DNA of 17,396 bases, taken from contig DVOG01000049.1 of the NCBI GenBank assembly GCA_018713755.1, positions 1 through 17,396 of the forward strand, given 5' to 3'. A program made the position numbers and the translations under genes. Origin of the DNA: Candidatus Spyradosoma merdigallinarum. GTDB lineage: Bacteria; Verrucomicrobiota; Verrucomicrobiia; Opitutales; UBA953. Positions 7,112-15,404 of this stretch are shown here, in pieces (within the stretch, counting starts at the first letter, position 1; each line of letters starts with the position of its first letter). Below the pieces are notes generated by a model. It saw only the letters and a program-made list of their open reading frames with translations, made no database searches and was not told the origin of the DNA.

Positions 7112-8452
7112 ATGGCGAAAGACGAACCCAGATGCGCTTTTTGCGGGCGTTCCCGCAGCGACGTCGGCATCCTGATTCTCGGCCCGGACGGAGTGAACAT
7201 CTGCGACGAGTGCGCGAAGCTCTGCGTGGAGATGACCGAAAGCCAAAGCGCGCGGAGAAACGCCGCCGCCGAGCCCATGACGCCGGCGAAAGTCGCCGCG
7301 ACCGCCGCGAAGCTGCGCGCCGAAAAGACGCCGGAACCCGAGCCGCTCAAGCCGATCGCGCTGAAGAAGCCGGCGGAAATCCGCGCCGTGCTCGACGATT
7401 ACGTCATCGGGCAGGACCAGGCGAAGAAAGTCCTCTCCGTCGCCGTCTACAACCACTACAAGCGGCTGAACGACAAGCTTTTCGGCGGCGTTCCCGCGGA
7501 AGCGCGCGGAGAAAAGCCCGCCGCGGCGGATCTCGAAAACGTCGAAGTCGAAAAAAGCAACATCCTCGTCATCGGCCCCACCGGCTGCGGGAAGACGCTG
7601 CTCGCGCGGACGCTCGCGCGCGTGCTCGACGTGCCGTTCGCGATTGCCGACGCGACGACGCTGACGCAGGCGGGCTACGTCGGAGAGGACGTGGAAAACA
7701 TTCTCGTGCGGCTTCTGCAGGCTGCCGACGGCGACGCGAAGCGCGCGGAAACGGGCATCGTCTACGTCGACGAAATCGACAAAATCGGGCGCAAGGGCGA
7801 CTCGGCGTCTCTCACGCGCGACGTTTCCGGCGAGGGCGTTCAGCAGGCGCTGCTGAAAATCATCGAAGGCACGCTCAGCAACGTTCCGCCCAACGGGGGG
7901 CGCAAGCATCCGGACCAAAAATACGTGCAGATCGACACGTCGAACATTCTGTTCATCTGCGGCGGCGCGTTCGTGGGCCTGGATCGCATCATCGGCGCGC
8001 GCATCGGGAACAAATTTCTCGGCTTCGACGTTTCGGAAAAGACGGGAGCGACGCTTTCCGCCGAGCAGATCATGGCGGAGCTTCAGCCGGAAGATCTGTT
8101 CGAATTCGGAATGATTCCGGAGTTCATCGGGCGGCTTCCCGTCGTCTCCGCGCTTTCGCAGCTGCGGGAGAAAGACTTGGAGCACATTCTGACGCAGCCG
8201 AAGAACGCGCTGACGAAGCAGTACCGCAAGCTTTTCGCGATGGAAGGCGTCGAGCTCGTCTTCGAGGAAGGCGCGGTCGCCGCCGTCGCGGAAAAGGCGA
8301 TCGCGCTCGGCACGGGAGCGCGCGGACTGCGTTCGATCCTCGAAAAAATCATGCTCGACACGATGTACGAGCTGCCGAACCGCGGGAACGCCAAGCGCGT
8401 CGTCGTCTCGGCGGACGTCATCCGCGGGAACGCTTCGCCGCGAATCGAGTGA
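7112..8452 (+). CDS. clpX: ATP-dependent Clp protease ATP-binding subunit ClpX
   Basis: This 446-residue AAA+ unfoldase recognises substrates and threads them into ClpP. It has an N-terminal four-Cys zinc domain (Cys8, Cys11, Cys31, Cys34) and Walker A GPTGCGKT (155-162). The pore loop GYVG (188-191) lies in ATTLTQAGYVGEDVENI, and Walker B is IVYVDEID with Asp220-Glu221. The segment NKFLGFDV occupies the place of the ClpP-contacting IGF loop. EFIGRLP and GARGLRSILE carry the arginine-finger and sensor-2 regions. ATG 7112 is chosen over an in-frame GTG at 7073 because it starts the conserved protein exactly (MAKDEPRCAFC) and the GTG lies in the preceding hairpin. A linker of about 45 residues, rich in Ala, Glu and Pro, joins the zinc domain to the AAA+ core. 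Confidence 0.97.
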   Translation: MAKDEPRCAFCGRSRSDVGILILGPDGVNICDECAKLCVEMTESQSARRNAAAEPMTPAKVAATAAKLRAEKTPEPEPLKPIALKKPAEIRAVLDDYVIGQDQAKKVLSVAVYNHYKRLNDKLFGGVPAEARGEKPAAADLENVEVEKSNILVIGPTGCGKTLLARTLARVLDVPFAIADATTLTQAGYVGEDVENILVRLLQAADGDAKRAETGIVYVDEIDKIGRKGDSASLTRDVSGEGVQQALLKIIEGTLSNVPPNGGRKHPDQKYVQIDTSNILFICGGAFVGLDRIIGARIGNKFLGFDVSEKTGATLSAEQIMAELQPEDLFEFGMIPEFIGRLPVVSALSQLREKDLEHILTQPKNALTKQYRKLFAMEGVELVFEEGAVAAVAEKAIALGTGARGLRSILEKIMLDTMYELPNRGNAKRVVVSADVIRGNASPRIE

Positions 8453-8498
8453 GCGCGGGAACGGACGGTTTTTCCGCGGGAAGAAAGCGTTCCCGCGC
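8453..8498 (+). repeat. Inverted GGGAACG pair directly after the clpX stop
   Basis: GCGCGGGAACG (8453-8463) and CGTTCCCGCGC (8488-8498) are perfect 11-bp inverted arms around a 24-nt loop. The left arm begins immediately after the clpX stop codon. There is no T run just behind it. Confidence 0.7.
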
Positions 8499-8502
8499 GA
8501 CG

Positions 8503-8533
8503 GCGGCGTTTCCTGTTTGCGCGGAAACGCCGC
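8503..8533 (+). terminator. Strong hairpin after clpX, terminator-like
   Basis: GCGGCGTTTCC (8503-8513) pairs with GGAAACGCCGC (8523-8533), a perfect 11-bp stem with a 9-nt loop. It is followed after a few bases by T-rich sequence (CTTTAATGATTTTTT). It lies between clpX and the HAD gene. The U tract is offset, so termination may be partial. Its presence argues against a HAD start at the in-frame TTG at 8517, which lies within it. Confidence 0.5.
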
Positions 8534-8570
8534 GCGTGCTTTAATGATTTTTTCCGAAAAATTCCGCATC

Positions 8571-9602
8571 ATGATTTCACAAGACATCCGCACGCATCAT
8601 ACGCTCGCCTGCATTTGGGATTTCGACAAGACGCTGACGCCGGGCTACATGCAGTCGCCGCTGTTTCAGGAATACGGGATCGACGAGGCGGCGTTCTGGA
8701 CGGAAGTCAACCGTCTGCCGGAAATTTACGCGCAGCGCGGCGTTCACGTTTCGAAGGACACGGTTTACCTGAATCATTTGCTCAGCTACGTGAAGAACGG
8801 GCCGCTGAAAGGTCTTTCCAACAAAAAGCTGCGCGAGCTCGGCGCGAAGATTCAGCTTTGCCCGGGCGTTCCCGCCGTGTTCGGCAAGCTCCGCGATTAC
8901 GCGAAGAAGCTCGGCGAGGAATTCTGCCTCGACATCGACTTGGAGCATTACATCGTGAGCACGGGGCTGGCGGAGATGATCCGCGGGAGCGCCGTCGCCG
9001 CGCACGTGGACGGCATTTACGGCTGCGAGTTCATCGAACAGCCGCTTCCGCCGCACTACACGGAACAGGACGAGCTCGCGCTCGCCCTGCCTTCGGAAAT
9101 TTCCCAAATCGGCGTGATGGTGGACAACACGATCAAGACGCGCTTCATTTTCGAAATCAACAAAGGCTCCAACAAAAATCCGGAAATCGACGTGAACGCG
9201 GTCGTGCGCGCGCAGGACCGGCGCGTGCCCTTCGAAAACATGGTTTACGTCGCGGACGGGCCGAGCGACGTTCCCGTGTTTTCCGTCGTGCGCAAAGGCG
9301 GCGGTTTCGCCTACGCCGTTTATTCCGAAAACGACCGCGCCGAACGCCGCCAGAACGACGCGCTGCTGGAATGCAAGCGCGTGAACGGCTACGGACCGAA
9401 CGATTACCGCGAAGACCGCTTTTCTTTCGATTGGCTCTGCATGCGCATCGAAGACATCATCGGGCGCATCGACAAAGCGCGCGCGTTCGCCGTCGAGTCG
9501 AGCGTCGCCCGGCCGCCGCGGCATCTTCACGCGGAGACGCCGCCCGTCGGTCCCGCGGAGGAAAGCGCGGGAGCGTCGCCCGAACAACCGTCTCTTTTCT
9601 GA
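8571..9602 (+). CDS. HAD-superfamily hydrolase, phosphoserine-phosphatase-like
   Basis: This is a 343-residue cytoplasmic protein. HAD motif I is WDFDKTLTP with Asp17 and Asp19. Motif II is IVSTG (Ser130/Thr131), a conserved Lys lies in the 188-198 region, and motif IV is VADGPSDVPVF with Asp229 and Asp233. The layout resembles PSP-like HAD phosphatases with a helical cap, here about residues 25-95. The substrate is unknown. The last 40 residues are Pro/Ala/Glu-rich and probably disordered, ending in QPSLF, which resembles a clamp-binding or short docking peptide but is not diagnostic. In-frame ATGs at 8544 and 8571 are both possible; I chose 8571 because conservation begins soon after it. 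ftsK starts 2 bp after the stop, so the two genes form an operon. Confidence 0.82.
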   Translation: MISQDIRTHHTLACIWDFDKTLTPGYMQSPLFQEYGIDEAAFWTEVNRLPEIYAQRGVHVSKDTVYLNHLLSYVKNGPLKGLSNKKLRELGAKIQLCPGVPAVFGKLRDYAKKLGEEFCLDIDLEHYIVSTGLAEMIRGSAVAAHVDGIYGCEFIEQPLPPHYTEQDELALALPSEISQIGVMVDNTIKTRFIFEINKGSNKNPEIDVNAVVRAQDRRVPFENMVYVADGPSDVPVFSVVRKGGGFAYAVYSENDRAERRQNDALLECKRVNGYGPNDYREDRFSFDWLCMRIEDIIGRIDKARAFAVESSVARPPRHLHAETPPVGPAEESAGASPEQPSLF

Positions 9603-9604
9603 AA

Positions 9605-12352
9605 ATGGCGGCCTCGAAAAAAAAGCCCTCGCCGCAGCGCGGCGTGAACGCGGAAAAATCCTCCGCGCGCCGGGCGCAGAACGGCGGCTTTAACTGCACG
9701 AAGCGTCCGTTGTTTTTCGCGCTCGCGCTGCTTGCGGGCGTCGTGCTGCTCGCGACGCTGCTGTCTTACGAAAACGGCCAGCCCTTTTTCGGGAACGAAT
9801 CCTGGCTGAAGAACCTCGTCGTCACGACGGAAACGGGGGAGGCGAATCCGATGGGCAAGCTCGGCGCGACTTTCGCCGTCGTCGCGTTCAACCTTTTCGG
9901 GCTGACGGCATTCATGCTGCCGGCGTTTCTGTTTCTTTTCGCCTACTACATGATGAGTTTCCGCGCGGACATTTCGCTGACGTGGAAAACGTTCTTGATG
10001 TTTCTCGCGCTGCTTTCCGGCGCGGCGCTGCTGGAAATCCTTCCGAAAGACCTCGTCGGCTTCGATCCCGAAGCCGGAGAAAATCCCCGCATGCCCAGCC
10101 TCGGCGGACCCGGCGGTCGGCTCGGAAAATTTCTTTTCAACGAAGTGCTTTGTCCGATCATCGGAACGGCCGGGAGCGCGGTGTTTCTCTCTTTGTTGTA
10201 TCTTTTCTGCGTGCTCGGGCTGATCGTCGCCGCGCCGCAGCGGACTCTCGCCGACGCCGTGGACGCCGCGGTCGGCCTCGTGCGCGGGTATTTCGAGAAG
10301 CGGCGGCAATGGCGGGAACACCAGGCGCTCCGCCGCGAAGCGCAGCGCAAGGCGCAGCTCGCCGCGCAGGAACAGCTGCGCAAGAACAAGGAAGCCGCGG
10401 AAAGGGAAGCGCAAAACGCCGCCGTTTCCGCCGAAAGCGAAGTCTCCGAGGATGAGCCTGACGCCGCGCCGCAAAACGCCGTTCCCGCGGAATTTTCCGG
10501 CGCGGAAACCGAGGATGAGGACTTTTCCGGCGTTCCCGTCGCCGACGACGCGATTCCCGCGCCCGCCGCTCCCGTGCTGGAGGAAATTCCCGACGGCGCG
10601 ACGCTCACGCCGATCGATTTCGACGCGGAAAACGAAGAGCCGCTTTCCGCCGCGCCGGAAGGTGCTGAAGCTGACGCTCCCGCCGAAAACGCCGCATTGC
10701 CCGCGGGAACGCTCAAGGTCGTCGCCGCGGAAACGCTCGAGCGCGCGGAGGACGCCGACGCCGTTCCCGCGCGCGGCGATTACGTGTTCCCGCCGCTGGA
10801 TTTGCTTGCCGCGCCCAAGCCGGAAGCGCTCGAACAGACGGAAGACTACGAGGCGCGCGGGCAAATCATCATCAACGAGCTCGCCAACTTCAAGTGCCCC
10901 GCGACGCTTTCCTCCGCGCAGGTCGGCCCGACGATCACGCGCTACGAAATCAAGCCCGGCGCGGGCGTGAAGGCGGAACGCATTCTCAATTTGCAGAACA
11001 ACGTCGCGATGGCGCTGCAGGCGCAGTCCGCCCGCTTGGCGAGCGTTCCCGAACACGGCACGATCGGCATCGAGGTCCCGAACAAAAAAGCCAAGCCCGT
11101 GCTGATTCGCGAAGTGCTCGAATCCAAGGCGTGGCACGAAAACAAAATGGAAATTCCCGCCGTGCTCGGAAAGGACGTCACGGGAAAGCCCGTGCTGATC
11201 GATCTCGCGAAAATGCCGCACGGGCTGATTGCCGGCTCGTCCGGTTCGGGGAAATCCGTCTGCCTCAACGGCATCATCACGTCGATTCTTTACCACGCTT
11301 CGCCGGAAGAAGTGCGGCTCGTCATGGTCGACCCGAAAGTCGTCGAGCTCAAAGTCTACAACGACGCGCCGCACATGCTCATTCCCGTCATCACCGACAT
11401 GAAGCGCGCTCCCGGCGCGCTGAAGTGGCTGATCGACGAAATGGAGCGGCGCTACCTGCTGCTGGAGGAAGCCGGCGTGCGCAACATCGTCGGCTACAAC
11501 GCGAAAATCGAAAAGGACAAGGCGGAAGCCGCGCGCCTCGCCGAGCTCGCCGCCGCGTCGGAAAACGGGAACGCGTTCGAGGGCGTGCAGAATCTTTCTC
11601 CGGAGGAAAAAGCCGCCGCCGTTCCCGCCGAGATTTCCGTGCCGCGCGACGAAGGCGTGCTCGACGAGCTGCGCGGGAAGAAAAAACTTTCCTACATCGT
11701 CTGCATCATCGACGAGTTCGCCGACATCATGGCGCAGAACGCGGCGGAAATCGAGACCGGCGTCGCGCGGCTCACGGCGAAGGCTCGCGCCGCGGGCATC
11801 CACCTCATCCTCGCGACGCAGCGCCCGGACGCGAAAACCGTGACCGGGCTGATCAAGGCGAACTTGGGCACGCGCATTGCGCTGCGCGTCACGTCGGGAA
11901 CGAATTCGCGCATCATTCTCGACGAAGTCGGCGCGGAAACGCTCATCGGCAAGGGCGACATGCTCGTGCTCGGTCCCGGGTCTCCGTTCCCGCAGCGCGC
12001 GCAGGGCGTCTGGGTCTCCGAGGAGGAAATCGAAAACATCGTGCATTTTCTCGCCGAAAAGAACGGCAAGCCGAAATACGCGGACGACGTGACGAGCGCA
12101 ATCGACAGCTACGCCGCCGAGGACGACGACGACGGCGCCGGCGGCGGGAACGGCGTTTCCGATTCGCGCGACGAGCTCGTCGGCAAGGCGTGGGACGTGA
12201 TTCGCACGACGAAGCGCGCGTCCATTTCCAACCTGCAGCGCAAGCTCGGGATCGGCTACAACCGCGCGGCGAAAATCATCGACATTCTCGAAGAGCAGGG
12301 ACGAATCGGCCCGGATCTCGGTCCGAACAAGCAGCGCGAAATTTACGAGTGA
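9605..12352 (+). CDS. ftsK: DNA translocase FtsK
   Basis: This 915-residue septal DNA pump clears chromosome ends into daughter cells and activates XerCD recombination. It has about four N-terminal membrane segments (residues 34-54, 88-118, 128-146 and 187-209). A charged helical stretch (230-270) leads into an acidic Ala/Pro/Glu linker to about 400. The RecA-like motor has Walker A GSSGSGKS (544-551) and Walker B IVCIIDEF (698-705). A winged-helix gamma domain lies at about 855-915 (DELVGKAWDVIR to the end). Between the motifs, residues 635-692 form a longer, Ala/Glu-rich loop than in E. coli. The gamma domain, which reads polar DNA words in other bacteria, is complete. ATG 9605 lies 2 bp behind the HAD stop. 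The open frame continues further upstream, but only as a shadow of the HAD gene. Confidence 0.96.
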   Translation: MAASKKKPSPQRGVNAEKSSARRAQNGGFNCTKRPLFFALALLAGVVLLATLLSYENGQPFFGNESWLKNLVVTTETGEANPMGKLGATFAVVAFNLFGLTAFMLPAFLFLFAYYMMSFRADISLTWKTFLMFLALLSGAALLEILPKDLVGFDPEAGENPRMPSLGGPGGRLGKFLFNEVLCPIIGTAGSAVFLSLLYLFCVLGLIVAAPQRTLADAVDAAVGLVRGYFEKRRQWREHQALRREAQRKAQLAAQEQLRKNKEAAEREAQNAAVSAESEVSEDEPDAAPQNAVPAEFSGAETEDEDFSGVPVADDAIPAPAAPVLEEIPDGATLTPIDFDAENEEPLSAAPEGAEADAPAENAALPAGTLKVVAAETLERAEDADAVPARGDYVFPPLDLLAAPKPEALEQTEDYEARGQIIINELANFKCPATLSSAQVGPTITRYEIKPGAGVKAERILNLQNNVAMALQAQSARLASVPEHGTIGIEVPNKKAKPVLIREVLESKAWHENKMEIPAVLGKDVTGKPVLIDLAKMPHGLIAGSSGSGKSVCLNGIITSILYHASPEEVRLVMVDPKVVELKVYNDAPHMLIPVITDMKRAPGALKWLIDEMERRYLLLEEAGVRNIVGYNAKIEKDKAEAARLAELAAASENGNAFEGVQNLSPEEKAAAVPAEISVPRDEGVLDELRGKKKLSYIVCIIDEFADIMAQNAAEIETGVARLTAKARAAGIHLILATQRPDAKTVTGLIKANLGTRIALRVTSGTNSRIILDEVGAETLIGKGDMLVLGPGSPFPQRAQGVWVSEEEIENIVHFLAEKNGKPKYADDVTSAIDSYAAEDDDDGAGGGNGVSDSRDELVGKAWDVIRTTKRASISNLQRKLGIGYNRAAKIIDILEEQGRIGPDLGPNKQREIYE

Positions 12353-12356
12353 GCGC

Positions 12357-12475
12357 CGGCGGGAACGCCGCGGGGCGCGATTCGCGCGTCGGTTTCCCGG
12401 CGGAAACGAAAAAGAAAAGCTTCGCGAAGCCGAGACCTCGCGAAGCTTTTTTTTCCGTCGGCGGGAACGCCGCGG
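12357..12475. repeat. 17-bp direct repeat bracketing the ftsK/glgB terminator
   Basis: CGGCGGGAACGCCGCGG occurs identically at 12357-12373 and 12459-12475, one copy just after the ftsK stop and the other just before the glgB stop. Each contains the GGGAACG word and a 4-bp stem with a GGAA loop (GGCG-GGAA-CGCC). Confidence 0.75.
12415..12454. terminator. Bidirectional intrinsic terminator between ftsK and glgB
   Basis: AAAAGCTTCGCGA (12415-12427) pairs perfectly with TCGCGAAGCTTTT (12438-12450) around a 10-nt loop. The T run extends to 12454 on the plus strand. The A-rich left flank (12406-12418) supplies a U-rich tail on the minus strand. It ends both convergent transcripts. Confidence 0.9.
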
Positions 12476-12476
12476 C

Positions 12477-14687
12477 TCAGGATTTTTTCTTCTGATAGAA
12501 GATGACGCAAGCGAGCGGCGGCAGATTGATTTCGATGGAATAGGGGCGCCCGTTCCATTCTTTCTTTTCCGCTTTCACGCCGCCGAAATTTCCTTGCCCG
12601 GAGCCGCCGTAGCATTCGGCGTCGGAGTTGAAAATTTCCGCCCAGAAGCCGCCGGCGGGAACGCCGATGCGGTAGGTGCGCTGCACGGGGGTGAAGTTGC
12701 AGGCGACGACCCACGTCGTCGCGCCGTCCGCGCCTTTGCGCAGGTAGGTGAGCACGGAGTTGTCGCCGTCGTTGGCGTTGATCCATTCGAAGCCGCGGTA
12801 ATCCTGGTCGAGCGCGGCAATCGTCGGCTCGGAGGCGTAGAGCTTGTTCAGGTCGCGCACGGCACGGCGGACGCCTTCGTGGTCGATGTATTTGAGCAGG
12901 TGCCAGTCGAGCGAAGCGTCGTAGCGCCATTCCCGCGACTGTCCGAATTCTCCGCCCATGAAGAGCGTTTTTTTGCCGGGCCATGTCCACATGTAGCCGA
13001 AGAGCGCGCGCAGGTTCGCCGCCTTCGAGGGCATGTCGGGTTGCGGCATTTTGTTGATCAGCGACGCTTTGCCGTGCACCACTTCGTCGTGCGAAAGCGC
13101 GAGCATGAACTTTTCGGAATACTGGTAAAGCATCGCGAAAGTCAGCTTGTTGTGGTTGAACTTGCGGTTGATCGGGTCTTCCTTCATGTAGGCGAGCGTG
13201 TCGTGCATCCAGCCCATCGCCCATTTGAAGTCGAAGCCCAAGCCGTAGTCCTTCGTCGAGCGCGTGACGCCGGCGAACGAAGTCGATTCTTCCGCGATCG
13301 TGATCGCTCCCGGATGGTAGCTGTGAACGAGGTCGTTCGTCGTGCGCAGGAAATCGATCGCTTCGAGATTTTCTTTCCCGCCGTAGCGGTTCGGGATCCA
13401 TTCGCCGTCTTTGCGGGAGTAATCGAGATAAAGCATCGCGGCGACGGCGTCCACGCGCAGCCCGTCCACGTGGAAGCGGTCGAGCCAAGAAAGCGCGCTC
13501 CCGATGAGGAATCCGCGGACTTCGCAGCGCCCGTAGTTGAACACGAGCGTTCCCCAGTCCGGCTGCGTGCCCTGGCGCGGGTCGGCGTGTTCGTAAAGAT
13601 GCGTGCCGTCGTAGCCGGCGAGCGCGAACGCGTCGCGAGGGAAGTGCGCGGGAACCCAGTCGATGATGACGCCGATGCCGTTCTGGTGCAGCGTGTCGAT
13701 CATCGCCATGAAATCTTCCGGCGTCCCGTAGCGGTGCGTCGGCGCGTAGAAGCCCGTGACCTGATAGCCCCACGACGGCGGGAACGGGTATTCCGTCGGC
13801 GGGAGCATTTCCACGTGCGTGAAGCCCATCTCCTTGCAGTATTCCGAGAGCTGGACGCCGAGCTCGCGGTAGTTCAGCGGGCGGTTCCCGTCTTCGGGAA
13901 CGCAGCGCCACGAACCGAGATGGACTTCGTAGACGGAAACGGGCTTTTCCTGCCAGTTCGTCGCGTCGCGCGTCTTCAGCCATTTTTCGTCATGCCATTT
14001 GAAGGCGGAAATGTCGGCGACGATCGAGGCGTTGTTCGGCGGCGGCTCGAACGAAATCGCGTAAGGGTCGATTTTGCAGTAGGGCGTCGGGTCCTGCTGG
14101 TTGAGAATTTCGTATTTGTATTTCGTTCCCGCGCCGACGCCGGGAATGAAGATTTCCCAAATGCCGGACGCGCCGAGCATGCGCATCGGGTGATAGCGTC
14201 CGTCCCAGCCGTTGAAGTCTCCGACGACGGAAACGCGCCGCGCCGACGGCGCCCAAACGGCGAACGACGTGCCTTTGACGCCGCCGAGTTCCCGCACGTG
14301 CGCGCCGAGCTTCATGTAGACGCGGTGATCCGTGCCCTGATTGATCAGGTAAAGATCGTCTTCGGAAATCGTCGGCAGAAAGCAGTAGGGGTCGAAAATT
14401 TCATGCGTTTCGCCGGAATAGCTTTCGACCGCGAGGCGGTAGGCGAAAATTTCCTTCGTGCGCGGGAGCCACAGCTCGAAAAAGCCGTCCTCGGTCAGGC
14501 GCGGCATTTCCGTGCGCTTTTTCGTTTTGACGTTGACGAGTTCCGCGTTCTTCGCGTCGCGCAGGTAGGCGCGGACGACGATGCCGGTCTTCCCGTCGAC
14601 CTCGGCGCGGTGCATGCCGAGAAAATCGTGCGGGCGCGACTGGACGACGCTGGTGAACGACTGCAGTTCAGCTTCGGAGATAATCAT
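12477..14687 (-). CDS. glgB: 1,4-alpha-glucan branching enzyme
   Basis: This 736-residue GH13 enzyme cuts alpha-1,4 glucan and rejoins the piece as an alpha-1,6 branch in glycogen synthesis. The catalytic residues are nucleophile Asp413 (HVDGLRVDAV), acid/base Glu466 (TIAEEST) and the third acid Asp534 (LSHDEVVHG). Their spacings of 53 and 68 equal those of E. coli GlgB (405, 458, 526). Two N-terminal beta-sandwich modules are present: about 15-105, and a CBM48-type module at about 125-225 containing FAVWAPSARRVSVVGDFN. This is the long form of the enzyme. The start ATG (14685-14687) has no Shine-Dalgarno sequence. No other glycogen genes are in the window, so glgB appears monocistronic with its own 200-bp upstream gap. 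Confidence 0.97.
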   Translation of the reverse strand: MIISEAELQSFTSVVQSRPHDFLGMHRAEVDGKTGIVVRAYLRDAKNAELVNVKTKKRTEMPRLTEDGFFELWLPRTKEIFAYRLAVESYSGETHEIFDPYCFLPTISEDDLYLINQGTDHRVYMKLGAHVRELGGVKGTSFAVWAPSARRVSVVGDFNGWDGRYHPMRMLGASGIWEIFIPGVGAGTKYKYEILNQQDPTPYCKIDPYAISFEPPPNNASIVADISAFKWHDEKWLKTRDATNWQEKPVSVYEVHLGSWRCVPEDGNRPLNYRELGVQLSEYCKEMGFTHVEMLPPTEYPFPPSWGYQVTGFYAPTHRYGTPEDFMAMIDTLHQNGIGVIIDWVPAHFPRDAFALAGYDGTHLYEHADPRQGTQPDWGTLVFNYGRCEVRGFLIGSALSWLDRFHVDGLRVDAVAAMLYLDYSRKDGEWIPNRYGGKENLEAIDFLRTTNDLVHSYHPGAITIAEESTSFAGVTRSTKDYGLGFDFKWAMGWMHDTLAYMKEDPINRKFNHNKLTFAMLYQYSEKFMLALSHDEVVHGKASLINKMPQPDMPSKAANLRALFGYMWTWPGKKTLFMGGEFGQSREWRYDASLDWHLLKYIDHEGVRRAVRDLNKLYASEPTIAALDQDYRGFEWINANDGDNSVLTYLRKGADGATTWVVACNFTPVQRTYRIGVPAGGFWAEIFNSDAECYGGSGQGNFGGVKAEKKEWNGRPYSIEINLPPLACVIFYQKKKS

Positions 14688-14811
14688 AAGCGAAGAAACG
14701 AATCTGATGAGGGTTTGGGGTTGGGCTATGACGATGAATGAACGGCGCCGCGGAAGGCGGCGACAACGCAGAAAGTTTGCCGTTCCCGCCTGCGCAGCGC
14801 AAGCAAATTAA

Positions 14812-14843
14812 CGCCGCCGCGCGGGACCGGCGGCGATTTTTTT
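14812..14843 (+). terminator. Hairpin plus T7 in the glgB upstream gap, oriented as a plus-strand terminator
   Basis: CGCCGCCG (14812-14819) pairs with CGGCGGCG (14828-14835) around an 8-nt loop, followed by A and seven T (14837-14843). This is a good intrinsic terminator on the plus strand, yet no plus-strand protein gene lies upstream. On the minus strand the tail is only TTAATTT, so it could serve the small minus-strand gene weakly. Confidence 0.55.
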
Positions 14844-14844
14844 C

Positions 14845-14882
14845 CGCGGGAACGACGAAAAAACGCGCGAAGCGTTCCCGCG
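14845..14882. repeat. Inverted GGGAACG pair downstream of the small exported-protein gene
   Basis: CGCGGGAACG (14845-14854) and CGTTCCCGCG (14873-14882) form perfect 10-bp inverted arms with an 18-nt loop. It lies 12 bp beyond the stop of the minus-strand small gene and may form its transcript end, but it lacks a clear U tract in that direction. Another GGGAACG copy (14903-14909) is inside the end of that gene. Confidence 0.7.
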
Positions 14883-14893
14883 TGCTTTTTCTT

Positions 14894-15235
14894 TCATTTC
14901 GCGGGAACGGTCAGCGCTTTCTTCAGCGCGTCCGAACCGTAGTAATCTTCTTTTTTGAGCCGCATCGCCTGCGCGCCGATTTCTCCGAGCGCGTATTCCG
15001 CGTCGGCGCCGCGGGCTTCCGGCGTAGGCGCGAGCGCGTCGAATTTCGCGGAAAGCGCGGAAAAGCGCTGCGCCGCGAGGTCGGCGGATGCGCGGTCCCG
15101 CGCCGCGCCGAGCGCTTCGGCCATCGCCTGCGCCGCTTCGATGCGGGTCTGCGGCTCCCCGTCGGAGCAGGCGCTTTGCGCGAGCGCGGCGACGGCGGCG
15201 AAGAGGAGGGCGGAGAAAAATTTCGCTTTTTGCAT
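14894..15235 (-). CDS. Small exported, possibly lipid-anchored protein of unknown function
   Basis: This is a 113-residue protein. A basic N terminus (MQKAKFF) leads into a hydrophobic core (residues 7-18) and ALAQSAC. Cys23 could be the lipidated residue, although the lipobox is weak (Gln at -3), so a plain signal peptide cut is also possible. The mature part is Ala-rich and helical with mixed charge, and ends in a Lys-rich segment containing KKEDYYGSDALKKAL. I recognise no family. The ATG at 15233-15235 is chosen because the signal peptide begins there; the longer frame upstream to 15430 overlaps the divergent transporter start. A promoter-like sequence lies directly upstream, leaving almost no leader. 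The gene faces away from the transporter and ends about 200 bp before the glgB start. Confidence 0.7.
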   Translation of the reverse strand: MQKAKFFSALLFAAVAALAQSACSDGEPQTRIEAAQAMAEALGAARDRASADLAAQRFSALSAKFDALAPTPEARGADAEYALGEIGAQAMRLKKEDYYGSDALKKALTVPAK

Positions 15236-15243
15236 GGCGGACG

Positions 15244-15271
15244 ATTGTTTCGGAATTTCCTTTCGAGTCAA
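15244..15271 (-). promoter_or_regulatory. Possible promoter of the small exported-protein gene
   Basis: On the minus strand, TTGACT (15266-15271, five of six to consensus) is followed by a 16-bp spacer and AACAAT (15244-15249, four of six). The predicted start is near 15237, only one or two bases before the ATG, so the transcript would be nearly leaderless. Confidence 0.4.
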
Positions 15272-15290
15272 GACAACATTGAAGCCGTCC

Positions 15291-15308
15291 GCGTTCCCGC
15301 GGGAACGC
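15291..15308. repeat. Perfect 18-bp palindrome of fused GGGAACG words between divergent genes
   Basis: GCGTTCCCGCGGGAACGC equals its own reverse complement. It consists of one reversed and one forward copy of the window-wide word, abutting over a central CCGCGG-type core. It lies between two divergent promoter-like sequences. An operator role is conceivable, but the same 17 bases recur inside the transporter gene, which favours the dispersed-repeat explanation. Confidence 0.8.
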
Positions 15309-15318
15309 ATTTTTGCAG

Positions 15319-15347
15319 TTGAGGTGCGCGGAAAAAACGGTTTTACT
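15319..15347 (+). promoter_or_regulatory. Possible promoter of the AspT-family transporter
   Basis: TTGAGG (15319-15324, four of six), a 17-bp spacer and TTTACT (15342-15347, four of six) lie 58 bp upstream of the ATG. The call is consensus-based only. Confidence 0.35.
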
Positions 15348-15404
15348 GCCCAACGCTTCGCTTTCCGCATGGGGCGCGATCGCGGAGCGACGAAAAAGCG
15401 ACCT

